From: Ligilactobacillus pabuli
GTDB lineage: Bacteria > Bacillota > Bacilli > Lactobacillales > Lactobacillaceae
NCBI RefSeq assembly: GCF_022836475.1
Contig: NZ_BQXH01000003.1
Location: 1 to 64,000, forward strand
Reading direction: 5' to 3'
DNA: 64,000 nt
The notes below the pieces were generated by a model. The model saw only the letters and a program-made list of their open reading frames with translations. It had not been told where the DNA came from and did no database searches. Each line of letters starts with the position of its first letter. Position 1 is the stretch's first letter. This document shows positions 6,557-15,193 of the stretch, one piece after another. The position numbers and the translations under genes were made by a program.

Positions 6557-7941
6557 TTGCCTTTGAGAGATTATCAAAAAAAGCTGATTAGTGATTTACG
6601 CAAATCGTTATTAGCTGGAAACCATAATGTTGTTGTGCAGTCCCCTGCGTAGGTAGTGGCAAGAGCGTCACAATGGCAGAAATTGCCAAGTCTGCTACTG
6701 ACAAAGGCAATCGTGTGCTGTTTGTTGTTCATCGTAGAGAATTAGTTGAGCAAATCAAACAGACATTTACCAAATGGGGCGTTGATATGAGTTTATGCCA
6801 AGTTGGCATGGTACAAACCATAACAAGACGATTGCAGAAAATACCAATACCAAAAATGATTTTGGTAGACGAGTGTCATCATTCAATCGCTAAGACTTAT
6901 CAAAGAATATTCGATAAGTTTCCTAATGCAAATGTAATTGGCTTTACTGCAACACCGCAAAGATTAGGTAAGAAGCAATTAGATGTTGTTTATAACGATT
7001 TAGTCCTTGGCCCAAAAATTAAATGGTTAGTGCAAAACAACTTTCTTGCACCATACAAATACTATTCTGTCAACATGATTGACACAACAGAATTAAAACG
7101 TTCATCCACAGGTGATTATACAGTTCAGAGCATGGGCAATGCTGCCAAATCAATTATCTATGGTGATGTGGTAAAGCATTATCAGAAGTTTGCTGATCAC
7201 ACAAAAACTATTGTCTACACCTACAATGTTGCATCTAGCAAAAAGGTTGCCGATAAGTTTCTAGCTGCAGGATATTCCGCTAAGCAAGTTGATGGTGAGA
7301 CACCAAAAGATGTCAGACAGAAAGCGATGGACGATTTTAGGACTGGAAAAGTGACGATTCTAGTGAATGCCGAACTTTACGGCGAGGGAATTGATGTTCC
7401 TGATTGTGAGACTGTCATAATGCTACGACCAACTGAATCGTTGAGTTTGTTTATTCAAACCACAATGCGGGCAATGCGTTATAAGCCGAACAAAACGGCC
7501 AAAATCATTGATATGGTTGCGAACTGGAAAACACACAACTTGCCAGACGCTGATCGTGAGTGGTCGTTGGAAAGCAAACCCAAGAAAAATACCGAAGCAA
7601 TGGACATTGTGCAATGTGAGAATTGCTTAGGCGTATCCGAACGTTCTGATTGCGGTAAAGGCTGCATCATACGAACACACAAAGTCGGGATGCTCTGTCC
7701 ATTGTGTGGTGAGTTACTCAGCAATGGACGTGAATCAAACGGGCCAATTCATGAAGATGCTGAGCTAAAAGAAATCACACCTGGAATAGTCTTAAATTTC
7801 AAGTCTGCAAACAAGGGTGACTACTGGCAGAAACTAAAAGAAGCCAAAACTTGGGACGATCTCGAAAAAATTCGAAAAGAGCGCGGTTATAAACCAGGTT
7901 GGGTTTGGTACCAAGCAAAACAAAAAAATATAACAAAATAA
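6557..7941 (+). pseudogene. DEAD/DEAH-box phage helicase, frameshifted at Walker A
   Basis: Two frames together give a full helicase. Frame 1 from TTG 6557 reads LRDYQKKLISDLRKSLL up to QSPA, then meets TAG at 6650. Frame 2 continues GSGKSVTMAEIAKSA through DEAH-like VDECHHS, the ATP motif III GFTATPQR and helicase C motifs (EGIDVPDCE; QTTMRAMRYKP), plus a C-terminal four-Cys cluster, to 7941. Removing TA at 6650-6651 restores PAGSGKS exactly. No slippery heptamer is present, so this looks like a true 2-nt insertion (or sequencing error). A truncated product from ATG 6673 would lack Walker A. Confidence 0.85.
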
Positions 7942-7959
7942 AGAAAGAGGTATTTAATT

Positions 7960-8469
7960 ATGGCATTTCAATTAGACTACAGTGATGTAAATGATGGACA
8001 AATCAAGGATGGAGATTACGAAGCAGTGATTTTTACTGTGAACGAAGATGCTTCACCATCCGGCTCAGAATTTATCAACTTCGACATGATTATCCGTAAC
8101 GACATTGAGCAGCAGTACAAGAACTCACACATTTTTCACCGGGTTTGGAAAGCAAAAGCAACTGGTAAGTATAACATCAATATGATCATGCGTATTGCTC
8201 AAGCTGTTGGCTTGCCAGAAGGGAAATCATACAACTCATTTGATGACCTTCTAAAGGAATTCCATGGCAAAGCAGTTAAAGTTCGGGTCAAGAATGAAAA
8301 GTCAGAATTCAACGGTCAAACATACGACAATTTAAACGTTAAGCGTTGGAATCAAACAGAATTCCCAAACATTCAGCATCAGTGGAAAGACAATCCACAG
8401 CAGGCTAGTGATCCATTAATGGGACAAGGGCAAACAATTGACATCAGTGGCTCAGATTTGCCGTTCTAA
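7960..8469 (+). CDS. DUF669 family, single-strand DNA-binding-like protein
   Basis: 169 aa DUF669 protein (FQLDYSDVNDGQIKDGDYEA, then FHRVWKAKATGKYNINM and VKVRVKNEKSEFNGQ). It ends in ISGSDLPF, closely resembling the acidic DDLPF tip by which SSB proteins recruit partners. Its position behind ATPase and helicase and before the primase fits an SSB role. GAAAGAGG lies ~10 nt before the start. Confidence 0.8.
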   Translation: MAFQLDYSDVNDGQIKDGDYEAVIFTVNEDASPSGSEFINFDMIIRNDIEQQYKNSHIFHRVWKAKATGKYNINMIMRIAQAVGLPEGKSYNSFDDLLKEFHGKAVKVRVKNEKSEFNGQTYDNLNVKRWNQTEFPNIQHQWKDNPQQASDPLMGQGQTIDISGSDLPF

Positions 8470-8501
8470 ATTTTAAATAGTCAGTGAACTTGATACGCCG
8501 G

Positions 8502-8544
8502 ACCGGTGAGATGCCGGTTAATAAAATAAAGGAGGCATCTTTTT
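8502..8544 (+). promoter_or_regulatory. overlapping hairpins covering the primase ribosome binding site
   Basis: Hairpin 1: ACCGG (8502-8506) with CCGGT (8514-8518). Hairpin 2: GATGCC (8510-8515) with GGCATC (8534-8539) followed by TTTTT. They share bases and exclude each other. Hairpin 2 has terminator shape, and the Shine-Dalgarno AAAGGAGG (8528-8535) of the primase gene is partly in its stem. This is the layout of an attenuator or translational switch; the ligand or trigger is unknown. Confidence 0.5.
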
Positions 8545-8546
8545 AA

Positions 8547-10898
8547 TTGTTCGATTATGCAAAAATACCGCAAGAGCTGCGTGATCTAAAACAGTGGGGA
8601 CTATATTCCAGAAAATGGTTACCTGAAAAAAATAAATATACTAAGTTGCCACTAACTGTGGATGGAAGAGCAGCATCGTCAACTAATGAAAGGACATGGT
8701 CAAGCTTTGGCGAAGCACTAACTGCTTATCTAACACCAAATAATTTTGAAGTTGCTGGTTTAGCATTTTTCTTCAAACCGCCCTACATCGGAATTGACAT
8801 TGATCACATTAAAGATGACATCACTGCTACTATCCAAGGCGACCCTAACACTGTTACTAATGACTTTATCAAACGTACCAAAAGTTATACTGAAACATCA
8901 ATGTCGGGTGAAGGCATCCACATTATCACTAAGGGGAACTTCAAAGGACAAAAGCATCGGAAAGGGCAGTTTGAATTCTACGACAAAGGACGTTTCTTCG
9001 CATTAACCGGACAAGCTTTCGGGAGTGTAAGTGATTATTCAAACATCAATCGGATTAAACCAGAAGACTTTGATTATTTGTATAAGCGCTACATCGGAGA
9101 AGATAAACCCTTAATTCCTCAAGAAAATAAGCCAGTGCCATCAAATAATTTAAGCAAAAACGATGTAATTCTAAAAGCAGCACAAAGCAAAACAGGCAAG
9201 CGGTTCACAACTTTATACAAAGGCGACTGGCAGGGGTTATATGAATCACAGTCAGAAGCCGACCAAGCCTTTATGAATGATTTGGCATTCTGGACAGCTA
9301 AAGACCGCAGTATGATGGACGAAATTATGCGAGAATCTGGACTCTATCGCCCGAAATGGGACGAACGCCGTGGAAGATTGACTTACGGCGAAATCACAAT
9401 GAACGAAGCAATCAACTCAACTTCAGACACGTATAAATCTCACTCTGATCAATACCAGATATTCGTCAAAGGTTTTAATGTGCCAGATGATGCTAAACCA
9501 ATTACTCTGACGACTGCATTTAATTATACTGACACCGGTTTTAGAAATAGGTTCTTACGCGATCATCCAAAAGATGTTTTATTTTCTCAACAAACCAAGC
9601 AGTTTTTGTACTTTAACGGCAATCGTTGGGTCTATGACACGAGTGGAGTTGTTCCTCGAATGTTGGATCCAGTAATTGACAAGATTGGGAATGAACAACG
9701 GCTTTCACCCGATGATGTTGGCGCAAAAGATGAAGGTGCAGCAACTAAAGCATTTCATGATTTCGAAAAACGATGTCTCTCCCACAATGGGCAGCAGGCG
9801 GTGCTAAGCATGATTGCAAATCAGCGAGGAGTCGATGATTCAGAATTTGACCGCAAGACAAACATTATCAATACACCTTCAGGAATTGTTGATTTATCAA
9901 GTGGGAGCATTAAACCAGCAACAACCGAAGACCTAGTTACCAAGTCGACCAATGCAGAAATTTCTGAAATTGAAACACCAATTTTTGACAAATTTATGCT
10001 AGATATTTTTCCAAGTCATCCCGAATTGATCGAGCTAGTTCAGAAACTGATTGGGTACACAATTACTGGGACTGTGGCTGAGCAACTAACAGTCTTTTTG
10101 CTAGGCAAAGGAAACGAAAATGGCGCGAATGGTAAATCGGTATTAGTCGAAGTGTTACGACAAATTCTGGGAGACTATGCGGTCAGCATTCAACCCGAGA
10201 CGATAACTTATAGCAAGACAACAAATTCAAGCAGCAACACCGACAACCAGATTGCCGACACAAAAGGTGCCCGTATGATTGCAACATCAGAAATCGAACG
10301 TGGAGCTAAGTTGTCAGAATCAATGCTCAAACGGCTAACTGGTGGCGAGATGATCACTGCTAAACGGCTATATGAAAAGCCAATCAGTTTTACGCCAACA
10401 GGCACATTGTGGATGAGTTCTAACTACAAACCAATTATTTCAGGAACCGATAACGGTATTTGGCGGCGACTAGTATTTATCCCGATGACGGCCAAGATCA
10501 CGAAGAAAGACCCACACCTCAAAGATAAATTGATGACTGAAAAAGCCGGTATTATGAACTGGATCATTGAAGGAGCGCTGAAATATCAACGTGATGGCAT
10601 CCAATTGCCAAAGATTATCACCAATGAAGTTGATGAGTACCGAGAAGACATGGACGATGTGGCAACATTTATTAACGATTGCTTTGATAAAGTTCCTGGA
10701 TGCAGAACACCATTTTCTGAAATTTCAGACAGATTCAAAGAATGGAAAGACATATATGGTACTCCACTGACTATCCGTGGACTGTCCAGAGAATTGTCTG
10801 ATCGGTATGAAAAATATCGGACAGAAAGCGAACGTGGCTATGTTGGTCTGAAATTAAAAGGAAAAATCGAAATTAAGAACGGATATAACCCTTTATAA
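8547..10898 (+). CDS. phage primase-helicase (PrimPol-like plus D5/P4-type helicase)
   Basis: 783 aa. The N-terminal ~300 residues carry a primase-polymerase-like domain (VAGLAFFFKPPYIGIDIDHI; SGEGIHIITKG; FEFYDKGRFF). The middle and C-terminus form a D5_N/SF3 helicase with Walker A GNENGANGKSVL (~528) and motif C LWMSSNYKP (~628). It starts replication at the iteron region immediately downstream. TTG 8547 is the only start behind AAAGGAGG (11 nt). Confidence 0.9.
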   Translation: MFDYAKIPQELRDLKQWGLYSRKWLPEKNKYTKLPLTVDGRAASSTNERTWSSFGEALTAYLTPNNFEVAGLAFFFKPPYIGIDIDHIKDDITATIQGDPNTVTNDFIKRTKSYTETSMSGEGIHIITKGNFKGQKHRKGQFEFYDKGRFFALTGQAFGSVSDYSNINRIKPEDFDYLYKRYIGEDKPLIPQENKPVPSNNLSKNDVILKAAQSKTGKRFTTLYKGDWQGLYESQSEADQAFMNDLAFWTAKDRSMMDEIMRESGLYRPKWDERRGRLTYGEITMNEAINSTSDTYKSHSDQYQIFVKGFNVPDDAKPITLTTAFNYTDTGFRNRFLRDHPKDVLFSQQTKQFLYFNGNRWVYDTSGVVPRMLDPVIDKIGNEQRLSPDDVGAKDEGAATKAFHDFEKRCLSHNGQQAVLSMIANQRGVDDSEFDRKTNIINTPSGIVDLSSGSIKPATTEDLVTKSTNAEISEIETPIFDKFMLDIFPSHPELIELVQKLIGYTITGTVAEQLTVFLLGKGNENGANGKSVLVEVLRQILGDYAVSIQPETITYSKTTNSSSNTDNQIADTKGARMIATSEIERGAKLSESMLKRLTGGEMITAKRLYEKPISFTPTGTLWMSSNYKPIISGTDNGIWRRLVFIPMTAKITKKDPHLKDKLMTEKAGIMNWIIEGALKYQRDGIQLPKIITNEVDEYREDMDDVATFINDCFDKVPGCRTPFSEISDRFKEWKDIYGTPLTIRGLSRELSDRYEKYRTESERGYVGLKLKGKIEIKNGYNPL

Positions 10899-11161
10899 AT
10901 GACAGTAAGAACCATTCTGACAGTTGGCTGACACTAATTTGGAATTAGTGTCAGGTTCAAAAACGTTGATATAACAGTCTTAAACCTATATAGATGACAG
11001 TATGACACTAATTTCTATTAAATAGATATACTTTTAGGAACTATATAAAACCATATAAGAGCCTCGAGGGGAAATTACAGTCATTTAGTGTCAGCGATGG
11101 CTATAACCGCTGGGAGAGTAAGCATAACAGCATGACAGTGTTAGTGTCAGGAAAGGAAACT
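10899..11161 (+). other. iteron cluster, probable phage replication origin
   Basis: TGACACTAA occurs five times: 10929 and 11003 on the + strand; 10945, 11085 and 11141 on the minus strand. The first two form a 12-bp perfect inverted repeat around TGG (10928-10954). TGACAG half-copies are interspersed and the stretch is AT-rich (10980-11060). Position directly behind the primase-helicase supports an origin. There is no gene in this 260-bp gap. Confidence 0.6.
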
Positions 11162-11491
11162 ATGAAATCAGAAGCGCAAATTCAAAATGAAATTTTAGTC
11201 GCGCTCAGTAAGTGTGGATGCACAGTGATCCGCACAAATGCTGGGCAAGCCAGAACAATGCAAGGAAGAATCATCAAATTAGCACCCCGAGGTTGGCCAG
11301 ACATCACTGGCTTTCGTAAATCAGACGGGCGGATGCTGCTTGTGGAAGTTAAGAATGAAAAAGGCCGACTTCGACCTGACCAAGTTAAGTTTCAAGAATT
11401 TATCAGTCAATATCCGGTATTGTACGGTGTCTGTCGGAGCGCTGAAGACGCAATTAAGTTAGTGGAGGATGTTAATAATGCAGGAAAATAA
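11162..11491 (+). CDS. VRR-NUC domain nuclease
   Basis: 109 aa. A PD-(D/E)XK-type VRR-NUC fold: GWPDITGF supplies the Asp, and MLLVEVKNEKG the Glu-Val-Lys. The helix with DQVKFQEFI follows. Stand-alone VRR-NUC proteins of phages are thought to be structure-specific or Holliday-junction nucleases. ATG 11162 is preceded by GGAAAGGA; the last iteron lies just upstream, so origin binding could affect its expression. Confidence 0.88.
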   Translation: MKSEAQIQNEILVALSKCGCTVIRTNAGQARTMQGRIIKLAPRGWPDITGFRKSDGRMLLVEVKNEKGRLRPDQVKFQEFISQYPVLYGVCRSAEDAIKLVEDVNNAGK

Positions 11492-11783
11492 AACAGATTT
11501 AACTAAAGCAGTTCAACAGTGGGGCAAAAACAAAGGCATCACCGACCCACGGGCACAGTTTATGAAAGTCGTCGAAGAAGTCGGCGAGATTGCCGAAGCA
11601 TACGATAAAGGCTGGCAAGACAAACTGGTCGATTCGTTTGGTGATGTGCAGGTCACATTGATCATTGCAGCCGAGCTAATGGGTGTGGACTATGAAGCAT
11701 CACTAGCTGAAGCTTATAACGTGATTGCGAAACGTAAAGGTCACATGCATAACGGGGTGTTTGTTAAGGAAGAAGACGAATAG
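11478..11783 (+). CDS. MazG-like nucleotide pyrophosphohydrolase
   Basis: 101 aa with the metal-binding signature EEVGEIAEAYDKG (EExxE) and a downstream DSFGDVQVTL (ExxD-like) in an all-helical chain. MazG-type enzymes hydrolyse (d)NTPs to monophosphates; phage versions may alter ppGpp or nucleotide pools. ATG 11478 is 9 nt behind GGAGG; the gene overlaps the nuclease gene by 14 nt. Confidence 0.85.
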   Translation: MQENKTDLTKAVQQWGKNKGITDPRAQFMKVVEEVGEIAEAYDKGWQDKLVDSFGDVQVTLIIAAELMGVDYEASLAEAYNVIAKRKGHMHNGVFVKEEDE

Positions 11784-11830
11784 CCCTTAATCGTGCTTAA
11801 ACGGGCACCTAAGCGATTTAAATACTAGAT

Positions 11831-11846
11831 TGGTGTAATTACACCA
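11831..11846. promoter_or_regulatory. 16-bp perfect palindrome
   Basis: TGGTGTAATTACACCA reads the same on both strands and lies in an 88-bp gap 26 bp before the next start. It could be an operator for one of the early regulators. It does not match the CI operator sequence. Confidence 0.4.
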
Positions 11847-11871
11847 GAAGACAATAAAGGAGCTTAAAACA

Positions 11872-12129
11872 ATGGAATTAAGCGAATACGCAAGTAAGCT
11901 AAGAGAACTAGCAGATATTATCGAGAAGAAGTATTACGTGCAGGTCTTTGATTGTCCCTCAGGGTATTTGAATTTTTCAGAAAAAGCAGAAGATTATGCT
12001 GTCGAAACAAGAGTTGAAGTCTTCGGTTATCGGGTCACGTTTACTAAGACTGAAATCGAAGATCTAAAAATTAATCCAGCATTGAAAGCAATCAATTGGG
12101 ACGAAGTTAAGCTTATCCCGGTCGATTAA
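11872..12129 (+). CDS. hypothetical phage protein
   Basis: 85 aa, start behind AAAGGAG (10 nt). The N-terminal helix MELSEYASKLRELADIIEKK is followed by an acidic body and a C-terminal INWDEVKLIPVD. No family recognised. Confidence 0.6.
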   Translation: MELSEYASKLRELADIIEKKYYVQVFDCPSGYLNFSEKAEDYAVETRVEVFGYRVTFTKTEIEDLKINPALKAINWDEVKLIPVD

Positions 12130-12133
12130 CAGT

Positions 12134-12349
12134 TTATGTGGGTGTCAAAACCCGCATAATCATTGGCCGAGTGAGAAAAAACTCAAGGAGTGTGAACGCA
12201 CCCCCTACTAATATTACGCACTCACTCAGCCACACAGTGACTAGAAAATAAATCAAAGGATGTGAAGACCTCAATTATATATATTTAATTAATTCTAGTC
12301 ACTGCATTGCCCCGAACAGTTTAACTTAGGTGCAACTCCTGAGCGGGGC
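12134..12349 (+). other. four consecutive strong hairpins, noncoding
   Basis: No ORF in this gap. Stems: TTATGTGGGT (12134-12143) / ACCCGCATAA (12150-12159); GGCCGAGTGAG (12165-12175) / CTCACTCAGCC (12221-12231), one mismatch; CAGTGACTAGAA (12235-12246) / TTCTAGTCACTG (12293-12304), perfect; GCCCCG (12309-12314) / CGGGGC (12344-12349). None is followed by a T-run. It may be a structured leader RNA of the methyltransferase gene or a DNA-level structure. Confidence 0.6.
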
Positions 12350-12384
12350 TTATCCGGATAAATTTAAACAAAGGAGTGATTAAG

Positions 12385-13182
12385 ATAGCAAAGTTAAAAG
12401 CACTTGAACTGTTTGCAGGAATTGGTGGTATTGCTTTGGCCGAACAAATGGCAGGCATTGAAGTTGCTGGCCTGTGCGAATATGCAGAGTTTCCACGCAA
12501 GATATTAAACAAAAATTTTCCAAAAGTTCCAGTTTAAAAGACGTTAAGAAAATAAATTCAGAAAGCTTAAAAGGAGTAGGTATAGATGCTTCAACAATTG
12601 ACATTATTTCCGGCGGATTCCCTTGCCAGCCTTTCAGTATTGCCGGGAAGCGACAAGGCACGGAAGATGACCGCGACCTCTGGCCAGAGATGTTTCGAAT
12701 TATTCAAGAGCTCGAGCCAACTTGGGTTGTTGGAGAGAATGTTGCTAACTTCGCCAATATGGAACTCGACCGCACGTTATTTAACTTGGAAAGTGCAGGC
12801 TACGAAACACGTGCATTGGTATTACCAGCTTGTGCCGTCGGGGCATTTCACCAACGAAAAAGAACGTTTATTGTGGCCCACGCCAACCGCCAGCGATGGG
12901 GGGGGCTTGGACAAAAGTCAAGAAAACCGATGTGTTAGGGAGTTTGCAGAGAGCTTTGGAAGACAAACCTGGCAGACACATGGGAACGATCCGCACAACT
13001 TATTACTTGCAGGCGCAGAAAAAATCGCCCATGGAGACAGCAGAATTCAACGAAATGATGATGGGCTTTCCACTGGGGTGGACAGACTTAAAGCATTAGG
13101 CAATGCAGTTGTACCTCAACAAGTTCTGCCTATTTTTAAAGCGATTGTGAAAATTGAAGAGTTAAGGAGCGAAATCGTATGA
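12385..13182 (+). pseudogene. C5-cytosine DNA methyltransferase, multiply disrupted
   Basis: Dcm-type motifs are spread over several frames. Segment 1 (12385-12537): LKALELFAGIGGIALAEQ, motif I, then TAA. Segment 2 (to 12938): [10 protein letters not shown] (motif IV with catalytic Cys), ENVANF (VI), [12 protein letters not shown] (VIII), then a stop. Segment 3 (to 13182): DRLKALGNAVVPQQ (X). Segments 1 and 2 are separated by a 1-nt loss near 12535. Segments 2 and 3 are separated by a G8 run (12898-12905); seven G would join them. The expected start, 8 nt behind AAGGAG, is ATA not ATG. A third frame holds MMMGFPLGWTDLK, also methylase-like, suggesting mosaic decay. Confidence 0.85.
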
Positions 13183-13922
13183 AAGAATCACTTAAAGCAA
13201 CGATGTTACTTGCAAATTACTTCGAGCAGCATCCTGACGCACCAGATGACGACCCGTTTGTGGTCGAGCAAAGAAAAATTGCTGGTATTGTACCTAACTC
13301 TAATAAGCCGATGAAACGTCGTGGCAACAGAAAGAAAATCGATGACGAAGCGATCAACAGGCTAAACCAGCAAGGGCTGACTAGAGTGCAGATTGCTGAC
13401 CAATTAGATTATGCAGTGTCGACTGTTTCAAAGCATATTCGAATAATGGAATCGAACGTCCCGCGCCCACCACATGGCAATCGCAAAGATATTGACGAAA
13501 AAATTATTAAACTCCACAAACAGGGACTAACCAGAAACGCAATCGCAGAAGCGATTGGTGTCACTGGTACAACCGTCAACAAGCATTACCAGAAGCTCGG
13601 GCTGACACCGAATAATGTAGCCAAGAAAGAACTACATCTTGGCCGCATGAAGAAGCTAGTCGGTCAGGGACTAACCATGCAGATGATGACGGAGAAATTG
13701 CACGTTGACCGCAAACAGATTAAAGAAGCCATCTTGAAGCACGGACTGTGGACGCATTACAACGAGATTCAAGATCTACGACATCAATTTGTGTTCGTCC
13801 TGCCAACAGGTGGTTACCGTGATTATGACACGATGAAAGAGCTGGAACGGCATGAAGATGTTACAGCAGGCGAAGTGATGACGATGTTTGAGTATGAGAA
13901 AAGAAAGGGTGTTAAGTTTTGA
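13179..13922 (+). CDS. phage protein with repeated helix-turn-helix units
   Basis: 247 aa. Three similar HTH units: RLNQQGLTRVQIADQLDYAV (~60-80), KLHKQGLTRNAIAEAIGVTG (~110-130), KLVGQGLTMQMMTEKLHVDR (~160-180), then a C-terminal domain (DLRHQFVFVLPTGGYRDYD). Probably a sequence-specific DNA-binding protein; the role is unknown. It overlaps the methyltransferase remnant and the next gene by 4 nt each. Confidence 0.65.
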   Translation: MKESLKATMLLANYFEQHPDAPDDDPFVVEQRKIAGIVPNSNKPMKRRGNRKKIDDEAINRLNQQGLTRVQIADQLDYAVSTVSKHIRIMESNVPRPPHGNRKDIDEKIIKLHKQGLTRNAIAEAIGVTGTTVNKHYQKLGLTPNNVAKKELHLGRMKKLVGQGLTMQMMTEKLHVDRKQIKEAILKHGLWTHYNEIQDLRHQFVFVLPTGGYRDYDTMKELERHEDVTAGEVMTMFEYEKRKGVKF

Positions 13923-14692
13923 GCAAATATTACCGAGTGAGAACGCAAGAGCAGTGGAACTGGCTGATGGAACATCTAGAATTAGAATACCCGTTCTCAT
14001 CTACTACATTCTTGACAGATTCAATTTTTATGGATTTTAAAGACGCCCATCAATTAGTGCCAAAAATATCAATTAAATCAAGCAATATAAATAAAATTAT
14101 CGAAGTATCTCAAATGATGGAGGACGAGAAAATGGAAGATTACGTAACGATCCACAGTGAAGATTTAGAGAAGATAAAAGTTGATTATGGACAGATGAAT
14201 GACGTTAGCTTAATTAACCATGACGTTGATGGAAAAATGTATATTCATGAGCGTTTCTTACCTGCTGATTTAATGGTTCCCAAGTCCCTGCTTTATCCCA
14301 AAATTAAACTTACACCAGCAGAGAAAGCTGAGTTTGATTCGATTGATAATGACGAAACGCTATATAACGCTTTGGATATTATTGAACGCGAAGACTATCC
14401 ACATCTATACAAACGAATCTATGAGCACGCAATAATGTCTATCCCTAAGTTCGAATTAGAGTTTGCCCGTGCATGGGCGGACCCAGATTTAATCGAAGTC
14501 CTGCCAGAAAAGAAATGGAATGTGCGAGTGCCTAAGCTCAAAAATATGTTCTATTGGAAAAATGATGATGAAACACTTGATTATCAAGACAGCCAATATA
14601 ACTGTTATCATCACCAGCAGTTCACCGCAGAAGAACTTAAACACTACGGTTTGGACAATGATTTATTCGAGAAAGTCGAGGTAAGCGAATGA
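13919..14692 (+). CDS. DUF1642-like phage protein
   Basis: 257 aa. The C-terminal third (EFARAWADPDLIEVLPEKKW, then FYWKNDDETLDY) matches the pattern of DUF1642 proteins common in Lactobacillus and Lactococcus phages. The N-terminal part is variable. Function unknown. TTG 13919 overlaps the previous stop; AAAGGG lies upstream. Confidence 0.65.
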   Translation: MSKYYRVRTQEQWNWLMEHLELEYPFSSTTFLTDSIFMDFKDAHQLVPKISIKSSNINKIIEVSQMMEDEKMEDYVTIHSEDLEKIKVDYGQMNDVSLINHDVDGKMYIHERFLPADLMVPKSLLYPKIKLTPAEKAEFDSIDNDETLYNALDIIEREDYPHLYKRIYEHAIMSIPKFELEFARAWADPDLIEVLPEKKWNVRVPKLKNMFYWKNDDETLDYQDSQYNCYHHQQFTAEELKHYGLDNDLFEKVEVSE

Positions 14693-15018
14693 AAGTTTAT
14701 GTATTAGAAATGGTTTCAGAAGGCGGAAGCATCGTGTACGGAGTTTATAAGACCCGAAAAAGTGCAGAATTAGTTGGTTTGTCTCAAGTTGGTAAGAGTT
14801 GGCCAAACTATTATATTACTGAGCAGGAAATACATGGGGAAGGTAAGCAAATAACCGAATGTGAGTATTGCTCTCAGGAATATAACATTGAGGGCGATTA
14901 TACGGAATTAGAATTAAACCTACCAGACAGAAAAATCATTGCATGGGGTGACGGTGAAGCTGTCCTAAAAAATGTCAATTATTGCCCCATGTGTGGACGG
15001 AGGCTGACTGATGAATAA
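14689..15018 (+). CDS. hypothetical phage protein with zinc-ribbon cysteines
   Basis: 109 aa. Two CxxC pairs (CEYCSQEY and CPMCGRRL) bracket an acidic segment, suggesting one zinc site. The N-terminal KVYVLEMVSEGGSIVYGVYK looks like a small beta domain. ATGA overlap with the preceding gene. Confidence 0.6.
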   Translation: MKVYVLEMVSEGGSIVYGVYKTRKSAELVGLSQVGKSWPNYYITEQEIHGEGKQITECEYCSQEYNIEGDYTELELNLPDRKIIAWGDGEAVLKNVNYCPMCGRRLTDE

Positions 15019-15190
15019 CTTTTATGCTTTATATCGTGGCGACAGGTTTATCACAGTTGCCGATACGATCCAAGAAATGGCTGAATTTATGCATGTGTCA
15101 ATCAGCACGGCACGTTGGCTAACTTATCCAACTGCACACAAACGATTTAAGAACCAGAATGCAAATTTAATTTATAAATACGAGGTGTAA
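15011..15190 (+). CDS. hypothetical phage protein, 59 aa, HTH-like
   Basis: ATG 15011 is preceded by GGAGG. MNNFYALYRGDRFITVADTI is followed by EMAEFMHVSISTARWLTYP, which has the spacing of a helix-turn-helix as in small phage proteins that read codon-like DNA targets. Overlaps the previous stop by 8 nt. Confidence 0.6.
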   Translation: MNNFYALYRGDRFITVADTIQEMAEFMHVSISTARWLTYPTAHKRFKNQNANLIYKYEV

Positions 15191-15193
15191 ATT

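Noticed and set aside
6630-6665. programmed frameshift in the helicase gene
   Set aside because: The bases before the stop (TCC CCT GCG TAG) do not form a slippery heptamer, and deletion of TA restores the family sequence exactly.
11784-11871. tRNA-like or cos site in the gap after MazG
   Set aside because: Only a 16-bp palindrome is visible; no cloverleaf, and packaging sites are expected near the terminase genes.
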